From positions 1 to 64,000 of the forward strand of contig NZ_JAGGPB010000012.1 in the NCBI RefSeq assembly GCF_018614055.1: a stretch of 64,000 bases of DNA, read 5' to 3'. The notes beneath the pieces are model-generated. The model had not been told where the DNA came from. It made no database searches and saw only the letters and a list, made by a program, of their open reading frames with translations. The position numbers and the translations under genes are program-made. Shown here piece after piece: positions 54,235 to 63,901 of this stretch. The DNA is from Streptomyces sp. ISL-98. GTDB taxonomy: Bacteria; Actinomycetota; Actinomycetes; Streptomycetales; Streptomycetaceae. The stretch's first letter is position 1, and each line of letters starts with the position of its first letter.

Positions 54235-55365
54235 ATGTCTGTCGGAACGAGCGGTCCGTCACAGGTGAGCGGTTCTACGGAGAGCCGGTCCGCAGGATCC
54301 GACTGCTGCGGGATCGATCCCGACGATCTCCCCGACGGCCTCGCCGTCGCCGACGAGAACGGCCGCGTCATCTGCTTCAACGCCGCCGCCGCCCGGATCA
54401 CCGCCATCGCCAAGGACGCCGCACTCGGCAGGCCCCTGGAGCTCGCGCTGCCGCTCGAAGACCTCGAAGGCCGCCGCTGGTGGACGCTGACCGATCCGTA
54501 CGGCGGACTCGCCATCCGCGTCGGCCAGCCCGAACGCAATCTGCTGCTGCCCGGCGGCCGCGAGGTGCTCGTCTCCGCACGGTACGTACGCCGCGAGCCG
54601 ACCGGGCCTGTGCGCCGGGTCGTCGTCACCATCCGCGGCACCGAGGCCAGGCGCCGCACGGAGCGCAGCCACGCCGAGCTGATCGCCACCGTCGCCCACG
54701 AGCTGCGCTCCCCGCTGACCTCCGTCAAGGGGTTCACGGCGACGCTGCTCGCCAAATGGGAGCGGTTCACCGACGACCAGAAGCGGCTGATGCTGGAGAC
54801 CGTCGACGCCGACGCCAACCGCGTCACCCGGCTCATCGCCGAGCTCCTCGACATCTCCCGCATCGACTCGGGGCGCCTCGAAGTGCGCCGCCAGCCCGTG
54901 GACATACCGGCGGCCGTCGGACGGCACATCCACGCACACACCTCCAACGGACAGGCCCCGGACCGCTTCCTGGTCCGTATCCAGCAGCCGCTGCCCGATC
55001 TCTGGGCAGACCCGGACAAGATCGACCAGGTGCTGGGCAACCTGCTGGAAAATGCGGTGCGGCACGGCGAGGGAACCGTCACCATCGAGGTGGCATCCGC
55101 CCAGACCAAGAACGCCGAGAATCCAGCGAAGGGAACGGCCGTCACCGTGACCGACGAAGGCCCCGGTATCCCCGAGGACTCGATGGGCCGCGTCTTCACC
55201 CGCTTCTGGCGGGGCAGCAAGCGCGGCGGAACCGGCCTGGGGCTGTACATCGTCAAGGGCATCGTCGAGGCGCACGGCGGATCGATCACCGTCGGCCGCG
55301 GACCCGGCGGCGGCGCGGAGTTCCGATTTATTCTGCCCGTCGGCGCCCCGGCCTACCTGGCCTGA
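54235..55365 (+). CDS. Soluble PAS-domain sensor histidine kinase
   Basis: A 376-residue kinase with no membrane segment. A PAS domain (about 28-135, DDLPDGLAVADENGRVICFNAAAARI) precedes HisKA with phosphorylated His155 in HELRSPLTSVKGF, then the ATPase domain: NLLENAVRHGEG (N box), VTDEGPGIPEDSMGRVFTRFWRG (G1/F) and GTGLGLYIVKGI (G2). It should sense a cytosolic signal. No response regulator gene is adjacent; the partner is elsewhere. Start ATG 54235 follows GATACGGGGA. Confidence 0.92.
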   Translation: MSVGTSGPSQVSGSTESRSAGSDCCGIDPDDLPDGLAVADENGRVICFNAAAARITAIAKDAALGRPLELALPLEDLEGRRWWTLTDPYGGLAIRVGQPERNLLLPGGREVLVSARYVRREPTGPVRRVVVTIRGTEARRRTERSHAELIATVAHELRSPLTSVKGFTATLLAKWERFTDDQKRLMLETVDADANRVTRLIAELLDISRIDSGRLEVRRQPVDIPAAVGRHIHAHTSNGQAPDRFLVRIQQPLPDLWADPDKIDQVLGNLLENAVRHGEGTVTIEVASAQTKNAENPAKGTAVTVTDEGPGIPEDSMGRVFTRFWRGSKRGGTGLGLYIVKGIVEAHGGSITVGRGPGGGAEFRFILPVGAPAYLA

Positions 55366-55479
55366 GCAGCCCACGGGCTTCTTCACCCCTCGCGGCCTTT
55401 AGACTCGACCTTTGGCACCTTTGCGTCCTCAGTGGTCGAGCGGGGCCGCGCCACCAGCCAATCGGAAGTACGGGAAGAG

Positions 55480-56619
55480 ATGTCCGCACCCAATAAGTCG
55501 TACGACCCTGTCGAGGTCGAGGCGCTGAAACCGGAAGAGATCGAGCGCATGCGGGACGAGGCACTCGCCGCCTTCGCCGCCGCAGGCGACCTCGACGCGC
55601 TCGCCCACGCGAAGACCGCGCACACCGGAGGCACCTCGCCGCTGGCCCTCGCGAACCGGGAGATCGGCGCGCTGCCCCCGCAGGCCAAGGCCTCGGCCGG
55701 CAAGCTTGTGGGCATGGCGCGCGGCGCCGTGAACAAGGCCCTCGCCGCCCGCCAGACGGTGCTCGAGGCCGAGCGCGACGAGCGGGTCCTGGTCGAGGAA
55801 GCGGTGGATGTCACGCTGCCCTACGACCGCACCCCGGCCGGCGCCCGCCATCCGCTGACCAGCTTCATGGAGCGCGTCTCGGACGTCTTCGTCGCCATGG
55901 GCTACGAGGTCGCGGAGGGCCCCGAGGTCGAGGCGGAGTGGTTCAACTTCGACGCCCTGAACTTCGTGCCCGACCACCCCGCGCGCCAGATGCAGGACAC
56001 CTTCTTCGTCCAGGGCACCACCGCCGACGGCAAGCCCACCACGGGCGACGAGTCCGGCGTCGTACTGCGCACGCACACCTCGCCGGTCCAGGCCCGCGCC
56101 CTGCTCGACCGGGAACCGCCCGTGTACGTCGTCTGCCCCGGGCGGGTCTACCGCACCGACGAGCTGGACGCCACGCACACCCCGGTCTTCCACCAGATCG
56201 AGCTGCTCGCCGTCGATGAGGGCCTCACCATGGCCGACCTGAAGGGCACCCTCGACCACATGGTCGAGGCACTCTTCGGCGAGGGCATGAAGACCCGGCT
56301 GCGCCCGAACTACTTCCCGTTCACCGAGCCGTCCGCCGAGATGGACATGGTCTGCTACGTCTGCCGCGGCGAGTCCGTCGGCAACCCGGACCGTCCCTGC
56401 CGCACCTGCGGCAGCGAGGGCTGGATCGAGCTGGGCGGCTGCGGCATGGTCAACCCGAAGGTGCTCACCGCCTGCGGCGTCGACCCCGAGAAGTACAGCG
56501 GATTCGCCTTCGGGTTCGGCATCGAGCGGATGCTGATGTTCCGCCACAACGTTGAAGACATGCGAGACATGGTCGAGGGTGACGTCCGGTTCACTCGGCC
56601 CTTCGGGATGGAGATCTGA
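55480..56619 (+). CDS. pheS: Phenylalanyl-tRNA synthetase alpha subunit
   Basis: A 379-residue catalytic subunit of the (alpha-beta)2 class II enzyme. The N-terminal coiled coil (about 12-95) binds tRNA; class II motif 1 spans [29 protein letters not shown], motif 2 [21 protein letters not shown], and motif 3 [43 protein letters not shown] holds paired Cys. ATG 55480 follows GGGAAGAG. It overlaps pheT by one base. Confidence 0.96.
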   Translation: MSAPNKSYDPVEVEALKPEEIERMRDEALAAFAAAGDLDALAHAKTAHTGGTSPLALANREIGALPPQAKASAGKLVGMARGAVNKALAARQTVLEAERDERVLVEEAVDVTLPYDRTPAGARHPLTSFMERVSDVFVAMGYEVAEGPEVEAEWFNFDALNFVPDHPARQMQDTFFVQGTTADGKPTTGDESGVVLRTHTSPVQARALLDREPPVYVVCPGRVYRTDELDATHTPVFHQIELLAVDEGLTMADLKGTLDHMVEALFGEGMKTRLRPNYFPFTEPSAEMDMVCYVCRGESVGNPDRPCRTCGSEGWIELGGCGMVNPKVLTACGVDPEKYSGFAFGFGIERMLMFRHNVEDMRDMVEGDVRFTRPFGMEI

Positions 56620-59147
56620 TGCGGGTCCCGCTTTCCTGGCTGCGGGAGTACGTCGATCTCCCCGCCACCGAGACCGGCCGTGACGTACAGGCCAAGCTCG
56701 TTTCCGCGGGCCTGGAGGTCGAGACGGTCGAGCAGCTCGGCGCCGGCCTCAAGGGCCCGCTGGTCGTCGGCAAGGTCCTCACCATCGAGGAGCTGACGGA
56801 GTTCAAGAAGCCCATCCGCTTCTGCACCGTCGACGTCGGCACCGCCAACGGCACCGGTGAGCCGCAGGAGATCGTCTGCGGCGCCAGCAACTTCGCCGTC
56901 GGCGACAAGGTCGTCGTGGTCCTCCCGGGCGCCGTCCTGCCCGGCGACTTCGCGATCGCCGCGCGCAAGACGTACGGCAAGACCTCGCACGGCATGATCT
57001 GCTCCGGCGACGAGCTGGGCATGGGCGACGACGGCACGCACGGCATCATCGTGCTGCCGCCCGAGTACGAGGTCGGCACCGACGCCATCGAGCTCCTCGA
57101 GCTGGTCGACGAGGTCCTCGACATCGCCGTCACGCCCGACCGCGGCTACGCCCTGTCGATCCGCGGCGTCGCCCGCGAGGCCGCCACCGCGTACGGCCTG
57201 CCGCTGCGCGACCCGGCGCTGCTCGACGTCCCCGGCCCGAACTCGTACGGCTACCCGGTGAACATCGACGACCCGCAGGGCTGCGACCGCTTCACCGCCC
57301 GTACGGTCGTCGGGCTCGACCCCGAGGCCCACTCCCCGATCTGGCTGCGGCGTCGGCTGCAGAAAGCCGGGATGCGCCCGATCTCCCTCGCGGTCGACGT
57401 CACCAACTACGTGATGCTGGAGCTCGGCCAGCCCCTGCACGCGTACGACCGCTCCCGCATCGAAGGTGCGATCGGTGTCCGCCGGGCCGAGCCGGGCGAG
57501 CACTTCGTCACCCTAGACGGTGCCCACCGCGCCCTCGACTCCGAGGACCTCGTCATCACCGACGACCGCGGGCCCATCGGCCTCGCGGGCGTCATGGGCG
57601 GTGCCAACACCGAGATCGCCGACTCGGAGACGGACCCCGAGACCGGCGCCGTCAAGGGCACCACCGAGATCGTCATCGAGGCGGCGCACTTCGACGCGCT
57701 GTCCATCGCCCGTACGGCGCGTCGCCACAAGCTGTCCTCCGAGGCGTCCAAGCGCTTCGAGCGCGGCACCGACCCGCAGGCCGCGTCCGCGGCCGCCCAG
57801 CGGACCGTCGACCTGCTGGTGCTGCTCGCCGGCGGCACGGCCGAGGCCGGCGTCACCGAGGTCGTCGCACCCTCGGCGCCTCGCACGATCTCCATGTCCG
57901 CGGACCACCCGGACCGCGTGGCAGGCGTCGACTACGGCCGCGAGACCGTCGTACGCCGCCTCCAGGAGGTCGGCTGCGACGTGTACGGGCAGGACGAGCT
58001 CATCGTCACCGTGCCGTCCTGGCGCCCCGACCTGGCCTTCCCGAACGACCTGGCCGAAGAGGTCATCCGGCTCGAAGGCTACGAGAACCTGCCGTCCACC
58101 CTGCCGACGCCGCCCTCGGGCCGCGGGCTCACCGACCGGCAGCGGCTGCACCGCCGCATCGGCCGTGCGCTGGCCGGTGCCGGGTACGTCGAGGCGCTGA
58201 ACTACCCGTTCATCGGCGAGACCGTGCTCGACCAGTTCGGTCTGGACGCCGACGACGCCCGCCGTCGTACGGTCAAGCTGGTCAACCCGATCTCCGACGA
58301 GGAGCCGGCGCTGCGCACCACGCTGCTGCCCGGCCTCCTCGGCGCGCTGCGCCGCAACGACGGCCGCGGCTCGCACGACCTGGCGCTCTTCGAGACCGGC
58401 CTCGTCTTCCGGCCGACCGGCGAGGAGCACAAGGCCGCGCGGCTGCCCGTCGACCGCCGCCCGACCGACGAGGAGATCGCCGGTCTCAACTCCACGCTGC
58501 CGCGTCAGCCGCGCCGCGCCGCCGTCGTTCTCGCGGGCGCCCGCGAGCAGGCCGGCTGGTGGGGCAAGGGCCGCCCGGCCGACTGGGCGGACGCCGTCGA
58601 GGCCGCTCGTACGCTCGCCCGCGAGGCCGGTGTCGAGCTGACCGTTCGCAACGACCAGCACGCCCCGTGGCACCCGGGCCGCTGCGCCGCGCTGTTCGTC
58701 ACGGTCAACGGCGAGGAGACCCTCGTCGGGCACGCCGGTGAGCTGCACCCGCGCGTCATCAAGGAGCTCCACCTGCCCGAGCGCACCTGCGCCATGGAGG
58801 TCGAGATCGACGTACTGGAGCAGGCCGGCGACGGCGTGCTGCGGGCGCCGCGGATCTCCACCTTCCCGGTGGCTACCCAGGACGTCGCGCTCGTCGTCTC
58901 CGCCGATGTTCCTTCCGCGGACGTCGAGTCCGCGCTGCGCGAAGGCGCCGGTGAACTCCTCGAATCGCTACGGCTGTTCGACGTATTCACCGGCGAGCAG
59001 CTCGGCGAGGGCAAGAAGTCCCTCGCGTACGCGCTGCGCTTCCGGGCACCCGACCGCACGCTGACCGTCGACGAGGCCTCGGCCGCCCGCGACGCCGCCG
59101 TCGCGCTCGCCGCCGAGCGTACGGGAGCGGTGCTGCGCGGGGCGTAA
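56619..59147 (+). CDS. pheT: Phenylalanyl-tRNA synthetase beta subunit
   Basis: An 842-residue subunit. In order: an EMAPII-like tRNA-binding domain (about 42-155, [26 protein letters not shown]), B3/4 editing domain (about 210-370, [21 protein letters not shown]), B5 domain (about 405-475), catalytic-like core, and the C-terminal FDX-ACB anticodon-binding domain ([23 protein letters not shown]). ATG 56619 overlaps the TGA of pheS by one base. A perfect terminator follows 20 bases after the stop. Confidence 0.96.
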   Translation: MRVPLSWLREYVDLPATETGRDVQAKLVSAGLEVETVEQLGAGLKGPLVVGKVLTIEELTEFKKPIRFCTVDVGTANGTGEPQEIVCGASNFAVGDKVVVVLPGAVLPGDFAIAARKTYGKTSHGMICSGDELGMGDDGTHGIIVLPPEYEVGTDAIELLELVDEVLDIAVTPDRGYALSIRGVAREAATAYGLPLRDPALLDVPGPNSYGYPVNIDDPQGCDRFTARTVVGLDPEAHSPIWLRRRLQKAGMRPISLAVDVTNYVMLELGQPLHAYDRSRIEGAIGVRRAEPGEHFVTLDGAHRALDSEDLVITDDRGPIGLAGVMGGANTEIADSETDPETGAVKGTTEIVIEAAHFDALSIARTARRHKLSSEASKRFERGTDPQAASAAAQRTVDLLVLLAGGTAEAGVTEVVAPSAPRTISMSADHPDRVAGVDYGRETVVRRLQEVGCDVYGQDELIVTVPSWRPDLAFPNDLAEEVIRLEGYENLPSTLPTPPSGRGLTDRQRLHRRIGRALAGAGYVEALNYPFIGETVLDQFGLDADDARRRTVKLVNPISDEEPALRTTLLPGLLGALRRNDGRGSHDLALFETGLVFRPTGEEHKAARLPVDRRPTDEEIAGLNSTLPRQPRRAAVVLAGAREQAGWWGKGRPADWADAVEAARTLAREAGVELTVRNDQHAPWHPGRCAALFVTVNGEETLVGHAGELHPRVIKELHLPERTCAMEVEIDVLEQAGDGVLRAPRISTFPVATQDVALVVSADVPSADVESALREGAGELLESLRLFDVFTGEQLGEGKKSLAYALRFRAPDRTLTVDEASAARDAAVALAAERTGAVLRGA

Positions 59148-59166
59148 CGCCTGGTGAAGCAGTACT

Positions 59167-59200
59167 GAGGGGCGCGTCCGGAGTTACGGACGCGCCCCTC
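59167..59200 (+). terminator. Terminator of pheST
   Basis: GAGGGGCGCGTCCG (59167-59180) and CGGACGCGCCCCTC (59187-59200) form a perfect 14-base stem with a GAGTTA loop, followed by ACTCATTC. Confidence 0.88.
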
Positions 59201-59317
59201 ACTCATTCGGGTGAGAATTGCGGGCGATGTACGCAAACGGGTACGGACGGTCGACACAATCATTCCGGCCGCGAGGGCCAGTGTTGTACAGGGGCCAGGG
59301 CCTAGGGGGCCGTCGCG

Positions 59318-60406
59318 ATGATCCGTACCAGGACGACCCGGCGGGGTGGATGCTCGGGTGTTCCGTACGCCCGGCGTGCCCTCGTTTTCGGCCTCCCCAC
59401 CGTCTGGCTCGTCGCCGCCACCGTCTGGGAGCTGGCCTGCCCGTTCTCCTCCCACGACGGGATGGCACCCCGCTTCGTGACCTGCGCGGCCTTCCTCGCG
59501 CTGGTCGCGTATCTGCTCACCGGCGTCCGGCTCGGCCCGGTGCGGGAGTTGCGCCGGATCCGCGAGGTCGCGCGCGCCGCCCAGCAGGTGCTGCTGCGCC
59601 CGCTGCCGCCCCGGCTCGACGGGCTCGCCCTGGCCGCGGGGCAGCTGTCCGCCAGCCGTGGTGCGATGGTCGGCGGTGATCTGTACGAGGCCGTGGCCAC
59701 CCTGCACGGAGTACGCGTCGTCATCGGCGACGTACGGGGCCACGGGCTGGCCGCCATCGGGGCGGTGGCCGCGATCCTCGGCAGCTTCCGGGACGCCGCA
59801 CACGACGAGGACACCCTGGAGAACGTCATGCGGCGGCTGGAACGGGCGCTGCAACGGCATCTGCGGGACAGGTCGAGGTCCGAGCACCCGGCGGTGAACG
59901 GCACGGACCCGGACAATCCGCTGGCCGAAGAATTCGTCACCGTACTCCTGCTGGAGATCCACGAGGACGGAGAGGTACTCGCGCTCAACTGCGGCCACCC
60001 GTGGCCCTACCGGCTGCGCAGGACCGCCGAACCGCTCGCGGGCGGTGACCCGCTGCCGCCGCTGGGGCCCTTTCCGCTCCCCGCCGACCTGTCCGCACAC
60101 CGGTGTACGCGCCTGCTTCCCGACGAGGCGCTGGTGCTGCACACCGACGGCGCCGAGGACGCCAGGGACGCGAACGGGCACTTCTTCAGCCTGCAGCGGG
60201 CGCTGACGGAGGCCGCCGCGCTCGGCTCGCCGGTCTCACCGGCCGTCGTGGTGCAGCGCGTTCACACGGCGCTGCTGCGGCACACGGGCGGGCGGCTCGC
60301 CGACGATGTCGCCCTGCTCGTGCTGCGCAACGACCGCAGGCGGGTCCCGGCGCAGCCCGGTGACCCGGCGCTGCGCCGCTCCCGCGTGGAACCCTCCAAT
60401 CGGTGA
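59318..60406 (+). CDS. Membrane-anchored PP2C/SpoIIE-family serine phosphatase
   Basis: A 362-residue protein with two membrane helices (about 20-42 and 55-70) followed by a SpoIIE phosphatase domain (about 95-340): VGGDLYEAVATLHGVRVVIGDVRGHGLAAIGAVAAIL (metal Asp residues), LNCGHPWPYRLR, LVLHTDGAEDARDANGHFF and LADDVALLVLR. Such phosphatases act on anti-sigma-factor antagonists in partner-switching systems. No STAS or anti-sigma gene is adjacent. ATG 59318 has a poor ribosome site. Confidence 0.9.
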   Translation: MIRTRTTRRGGCSGVPYARRALVFGLPTVWLVAATVWELACPFSSHDGMAPRFVTCAAFLALVAYLLTGVRLGPVRELRRIREVARAAQQVLLRPLPPRLDGLALAAGQLSASRGAMVGGDLYEAVATLHGVRVVIGDVRGHGLAAIGAVAAILGSFRDAAHDEDTLENVMRRLERALQRHLRDRSRSEHPAVNGTDPDNPLAEEFVTVLLLEIHEDGEVLALNCGHPWPYRLRRTAEPLAGGDPLPPLGPFPLPADLSAHRCTRLLPDEALVLHTDGAEDARDANGHFFSLQRALTEAAALGSPVSPAVVVQRVHTALLRHTGGRLADDVALLVLRNDRRRVPAQPGDPALRRSRVEPSNR

Positions 60407-60432
60407 CCGGTGTCGTCGTTCCGGCCGCGACT

Positions 60433-60489
60433 CCGTCCGTCCTGCTGCGGAGTGTCGGGCAGACCAACAGGACGGACGGTGCGGGATCG
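60433..60489. repeat. Inverted repeat with perfect 12-base arms
   Basis: CCGTCCGTCCTG (60433-60444) and CAGGACGGACGG (60478-60489) are perfect complements 33 bases apart, in the gap between the phosphatase and the TPR regulator. It could be the phosphatase terminator; the long loop can fold further (CTGC/GCAG). Confidence 0.6.
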
Positions 60490-60678
60490 GGCCGCCGCAC
60501 TGTACGAGGGGGAGCCGGCGGCCCGGCCGCCTCCCGTGAGAGGCGCTTCAGTTAAGCGCGCGCATCGTGTGGCGCGGGAGAGCACGCGGGGTACGAATGC
60601 GGGCACTTGGTTCACACCCCGTGTGAAAGCAGCTCCACTACCCTGACGTACGGCGCCCACCGAGCCACCGGAGAGGCC

Positions 60679-62019
60679 ATGCAGCCGAACACTCTGCTCG
60701 ACGCCCTGCTCGACGAGGCGGGGATCTCCAACGCCGGTCTCGCCGCCCATGTGAACCAGGCGGGCTGCGCGAGAGGACTCGCGCTGCGGTACGAACACAC
60801 CGCCGTGGCAAGATGGTTGAAGGGCCAGCGCCCGCGCGGCCAGGTGCCCGACCTGATCTGCGAGGTCCTCGCCGCCCGACTGCACCGCCCCATAACGCTG
60901 GACGACATCGGCTTCGGGGCGCCAGGCGAAACGGTCATGCAGCACGGATCGCCGCTGACCGGATTCGTGGAGCGGGCCACCGCCCTGTGGCGTTCCGACG
61001 AACAGCAGCGCCCGCACGTCCTGGGCGCACCCGCCGTTACCGGCACGCCTGCCGTGATGCCCGTATGGGAGTGGGAGAACCCGCCCGAGGACTCGGACGT
61101 CTCGCGCAAGGGCCAGATGCGGGTCAGCGTCGCCGACATACAGATGCTCCGCGCCGCCAGGGCGCACTACGAGCTGATGTACCGCAAGGCGGGCGGCGTC
61201 GCGACCAGGTCGCGGATCGTGTGCTTCCTCAACACCGAGACCGCCCCACTGCTGCGCGGCAGTTACTCCAACGCCATGGGACGCCATCTGCACCGCGCCA
61301 CGGGCGGCCTGGTGGCGGTGGCCGGCATCTGTGCGTACGACTCGGACGCCCAGGGGCTTGCCCAGCGCTACTTCCACCAGGCCCTGCGGCTCGCGAAGGC
61401 CAGCGGGGACAGGGGACTTGGCGCGTACATCATCGCGCTGCTCGTCAACCAGTCGCTGTTCATGGCCGAATACCGGCAGGCGGTGGCTTTCGCGGAGGCG
61501 GCCCTGCGGACCGCGGGCAGCCAGATCACCCCGGCGCTGGCCGCCGATCTGCATGCGATGCAGGCCAAGGCGTACGCCCATCTCGGCGACGGCAAGGGGG
61601 CGTTGTCGTGCATCCGGCGTGCGGAGGCGGAAGCCGAGTGCATCAGGCCGGGGAGCGAGCCGGACGAGACCGGGTACGTACAGCCGGGCCTGGTGAACGT
61701 ACAGGTGGCCGAGGCACTGCTCAGCCTGGGTGACCTGCCGGCCGCGCGGGAGCACGCGGACGCGGCGGTGGGCAGTCCGGCGCACGACCGGGGGCGCGTC
61801 CACCGGCTCGCCATGCTCACCCACATCGAGCTGCGCCAGGGCAAGGCCGACCGGGCCGTGGAGATCGCCACGGAGATGGCCGAGCGGGCCCGCGGAATGG
61901 AGTCGCAGCGGTTGCGCGACCGCTTGCGGGCGGTGCGCGAGCACCTGGTGGGGAGCGGATGCGCCGGTGCCGAAGAGGCGGCCGAACTGATCGACGGGGC
62001 ACTGCGCGTTCCCCTGTGA
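60679..62019 (+). CDS. XRE/TPR-type regulator (NsdA-like plan)
   Basis: A 446-residue cytosolic protein. The N-terminus (about 1-75, TLLDALLDEAGISNAGLAAHVNQAG ... YEHTAVARWLKGQRPRGQVPDLICEVLAARL) looks like a divergent lambda-repressor HTH; the C-terminal half is made of TPR-like helical repeats (AYDSDAQGLAQRYFHQALRLAKASGDRGLG, AVAFAEAALRTAG, DLHAMQAKAYAHLGDGKGALSCIRRAEAEAE, AEALLSLGDLPAAREHADAAVG). This plan occurs in many Streptomyces developmental regulators; ligand unknown. ATG 60679 follows GGAGAGG. No metabolic partner is adjacent. Confidence 0.82.
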   Translation: MQPNTLLDALLDEAGISNAGLAAHVNQAGCARGLALRYEHTAVARWLKGQRPRGQVPDLICEVLAARLHRPITLDDIGFGAPGETVMQHGSPLTGFVERATALWRSDEQQRPHVLGAPAVTGTPAVMPVWEWENPPEDSDVSRKGQMRVSVADIQMLRAARAHYELMYRKAGGVATRSRIVCFLNTETAPLLRGSYSNAMGRHLHRATGGLVAVAGICAYDSDAQGLAQRYFHQALRLAKASGDRGLGAYIIALLVNQSLFMAEYRQAVAFAEAALRTAGSQITPALAADLHAMQAKAYAHLGDGKGALSCIRRAEAEAECIRPGSEPDETGYVQPGLVNVQVAEALLSLGDLPAAREHADAAVGSPAHDRGRVHRLAMLTHIELRQGKADRAVEIATEMAERARGMESQRLRDRLRAVREHLVGSGCAGAEEAAELIDGALRVPL

Positions 62020-62084
62020 CCGTTCCGCTGTGACCGTGCTCCTGCTGCGATGTTGCCATCGACTTGTCGGAAGGTGGCAGAACA

Positions 62085-62615
62085 GTGCAGTGGACGAACT
62101 TAAGCGAACAAAGTGTGTACAAGAACCGCTGGTTCCAGGTCAACCTCGCGGATGTCGAGCTCCCCGACGGCCGGCACCTCGACCACTTCGTCATCCGGCT
62201 GCGCCCCGTGGCCGTGGCGACGGTGGTCAACGAAGCGAGCGAGGTGCTGCTGCTGTGGCGGCACCGCTTCATCACCGACAGCTGGGGCTGGGAACTCGCG
62301 GCGGGTGTCGTCGAGGACGGTGAGGACATACGGGACGCGGCGGCGCGGGAGATGGAGGAGGAGACCGGCTGGCGGCCCGGTCCCCTCCGCCATCTGCTCA
62401 CCGTCGAGCCGTCGAACGGCCTCACCGACGCCCGGCACCACCTCTACTGGGCCGAGGACGCGACGTACACCGGCCATCCCGAGGACGACTTCGAGTCCTC
62501 ACGGCGCGAGTGGGTCCCGCTCAAGCTGGTCCCCGACATGGTGGCCCGCGGGGAAGTCCCTGCCGCCAATATGGCGGCCGGACTGCTGATGCTGCACCAC
62601 CTGCGCCTCGGATAG
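62085..62615 (+). CDS. NUDIX hydrolase (ADP-ribose pyrophosphatase-like)
   Basis: A 176-residue NUDIX enzyme. The box is in GVVEDGEDIRDAAAREMEEETGW with all catalytic glutamates present; NLSEQSVYKNRWFQVNLADVELPDGRHLDHFVIR opens the fold as in ADP-sugar pyrophosphatases. It should hydrolyse a nucleoside-diphosphate-linked compound. GTG 62085 follows GGAAGG at about ten bases; TTG 62064 is a weaker alternative. Confidence 0.88.
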   Translation: MQWTNLSEQSVYKNRWFQVNLADVELPDGRHLDHFVIRLRPVAVATVVNEASEVLLLWRHRFITDSWGWELAAGVVEDGEDIRDAAAREMEEETGWRPGPLRHLLTVEPSNGLTDARHHLYWAEDATYTGHPEDDFESSRREWVPLKLVPDMVARGEVPAANMAAGLLMLHHLRLG

Positions 62616-62626
62616 AGGGCAGCCCG

Positions 62627-62645
62627 CTAGGGGGTGTCCCCCTAG
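62627..62645. terminator. Perfect 8-base-arm palindrome between convergent genes
   Basis: CTAGGGGG (62627-62634) and CCCCCTAG (62638-62645) pair around TGT. The stop codon of the minus-strand small protein lies inside the right arm. Without T tracts it is a tentative bidirectional terminator. Confidence 0.5.
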
Positions 62646-62899
62646 TGGCCGAGTGCCTGCCAGACAGTCACCGTCAGAGCTCCGACCGCGGTCAGCGCCG
62701 CCACGGTGGGCAGCGGCCAGCGGGTGTGCTCCAGCGCCGTCACGCGTGCGGCCAGGCCGGTCAGGTCGTTGTCGGCCTGACCGCTCCGCTGGGCCAGCAG
62801 CGCCAGCTGGCCGTCGATCTTCACCAGACCGACGTCCAGGTGGCGCCGTAACTCGGCGACTTCTTCTACGACCACGGTCTGATCGGGGTCGATACTCAC
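62642..62899 (-). CDS. Small coiled-coil protein with C-terminal membrane helix
   Basis: An 85-residue protein. Residues about 8-56 are coiled-coil-prone (VVEEVAELRRHLDVGLVKIDGQLALLAQRSGQADNDLTGLAARVTALE), followed by a hydrophobic helix (WPLPTVAALTAVGALTVTVW). The plan recalls small phage proteins near holins, but no phage gene is beside it. GTG 62899 follows AAGGAGCGG. Function unknown. Confidence 0.7.
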   Translation of the reverse strand: MSIDPDQTVVVEEVAELRRHLDVGLVKIDGQLALLAQRSGQADNDLTGLAARVTALEHTRWPLPTVAALTAVGALTVTVWQALGH

Positions 62900-63028
62900 G
62901 GTCCGCTCCTTTTCAACAAGGTCGTCCAGCGTCCTTGTGCATGTGACGCAGAGTCAACTAGCCCTGTGCCCATGGCGGGAGCGTGTGTGCGGGGCATATG
63001 CGTGTACGCCCCGCACACTCCGTGCGAA

Positions 63029-63901
63029 TCAGGAGTACGGGTAGAACCCGGAGCCCGTCTTACGTCCGAGCCTGCCCGCGTCCACCATGCGCTGCAGCAG
63101 CGGGGGCGCGGCGTACAGCGGCTCCTTGAACTCGGCATACATCGAGTCGGCGACCGAGGCGACCGTGTCGAGGCCGATGAGGTCCGCGAGCTTGAGCGGG
63201 CCCATGGGGTGGGCGCAGCCCAGCTCCATGCCGTTGTCGATGTCCTCGCGGCTCGCGATGCCCGACTCGAACATCCGGATCGCCGAGAGCAGATACGGGA
63301 TGAGGAGCGCGTTCACCACGAAGCCCGAGCGGTCCTGCGCGCGGATCGCGTGCTTGTCGAGCACGTTCTGCACGACGGCCTCGGCGCGCTTGACCGTCTC
63401 CTCGGAGGTGGTCAGCGCCGGGATCAGCTCGACGAGCTTCTGCACCGGGGCCGGGTTGAAGAAGTGGATGCCGATGACCTGGTCCGGGCGGGAGGTGGCG
63501 ACGGCCAGCTTCACCAGGGGGATCGAGGAGGTGTTGGAGGCGAGGATCGCGTCCGGCCGGGTCACCACCTGGTCGAGGACCTGGAAGATCTCGGTCTTGA
63601 TCGCCTCGTTCTCGACGACGGCCTCGATGACGAGGTCGCGGTCGGCGAACTCCCCGAGGTCGGTCGTGAAGCTGAGGCGGGCGAGCGTGGCGTCGCGCTC
63701 CTCCTCGGTGATCTTGCCGCGTTCGGCGGCCTTCGAGAGGGAGTTGTAGAGCCGGGTGCGGCCGATCTCCAGGGCCTCGCCCGTGGTCTCGGCAACCTTC
63801 ACCTCGAGGCCGCTGCGGGCACACACCTCGGCAATGCCTGCGCCCATCTGGCCGCAGCCCACTACTCCGACGCGTTGCACATCCGCCATGGAGTCCGTCA
63901 C
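63029..63901 (-). CDS. 3-hydroxybutyryl-CoA dehydrogenase
   Basis: A 290-residue 3-hydroxyacyl-CoA dehydrogenase. The NAD motif is VGVVGCGQMGAGIAEV; SNTSSIPL and IGIHFFNPAPVQKLVELI include the catalytic Ser/His region; the C-terminal dimer domain contains DRSGFVVNALLIPYLLSAIRMFE and GCAHPMGPLKLADLIGLD. It oxidises (S)-3-hydroxybutyryl-CoA, or runs in reverse for butyryl/ethylmalonyl-CoA supply. GTG 63901 (VTDSMADVQ) follows GAAAGG; ATG 63889 is four codons on. Upstream to base 64000 I see no other gene. Confidence 0.93.
   Translation of the reverse strand: MTDSMADVQRVGVVGCGQMGAGIAEVCARSGLEVKVAETTGEALEIGRTRLYNSLSKAAERGKITEEERDATLARLSFTTDLGEFADRDLVIEAVVENEAIKTEIFQVLDQVVTRPDAILASNTSSIPLVKLAVATSRPDQVIGIHFFNPAPVQKLVELIPALTTSEETVKRAEAVVQNVLDKHAIRAQDRSGFVVNALLIPYLLSAIRMFESGIASREDIDNGMELGCAHPMGPLKLADLIGLDTVASVADSMYAEFKEPLYAAPPLLQRMVDAGRLGRKTGSGFYPYS

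Noticed and set aside
62642..62899. Prophage remnant
   Set aside because: One small holin-neighbour-like protein is not enough; no integrase, attachment site or phage gene is present.
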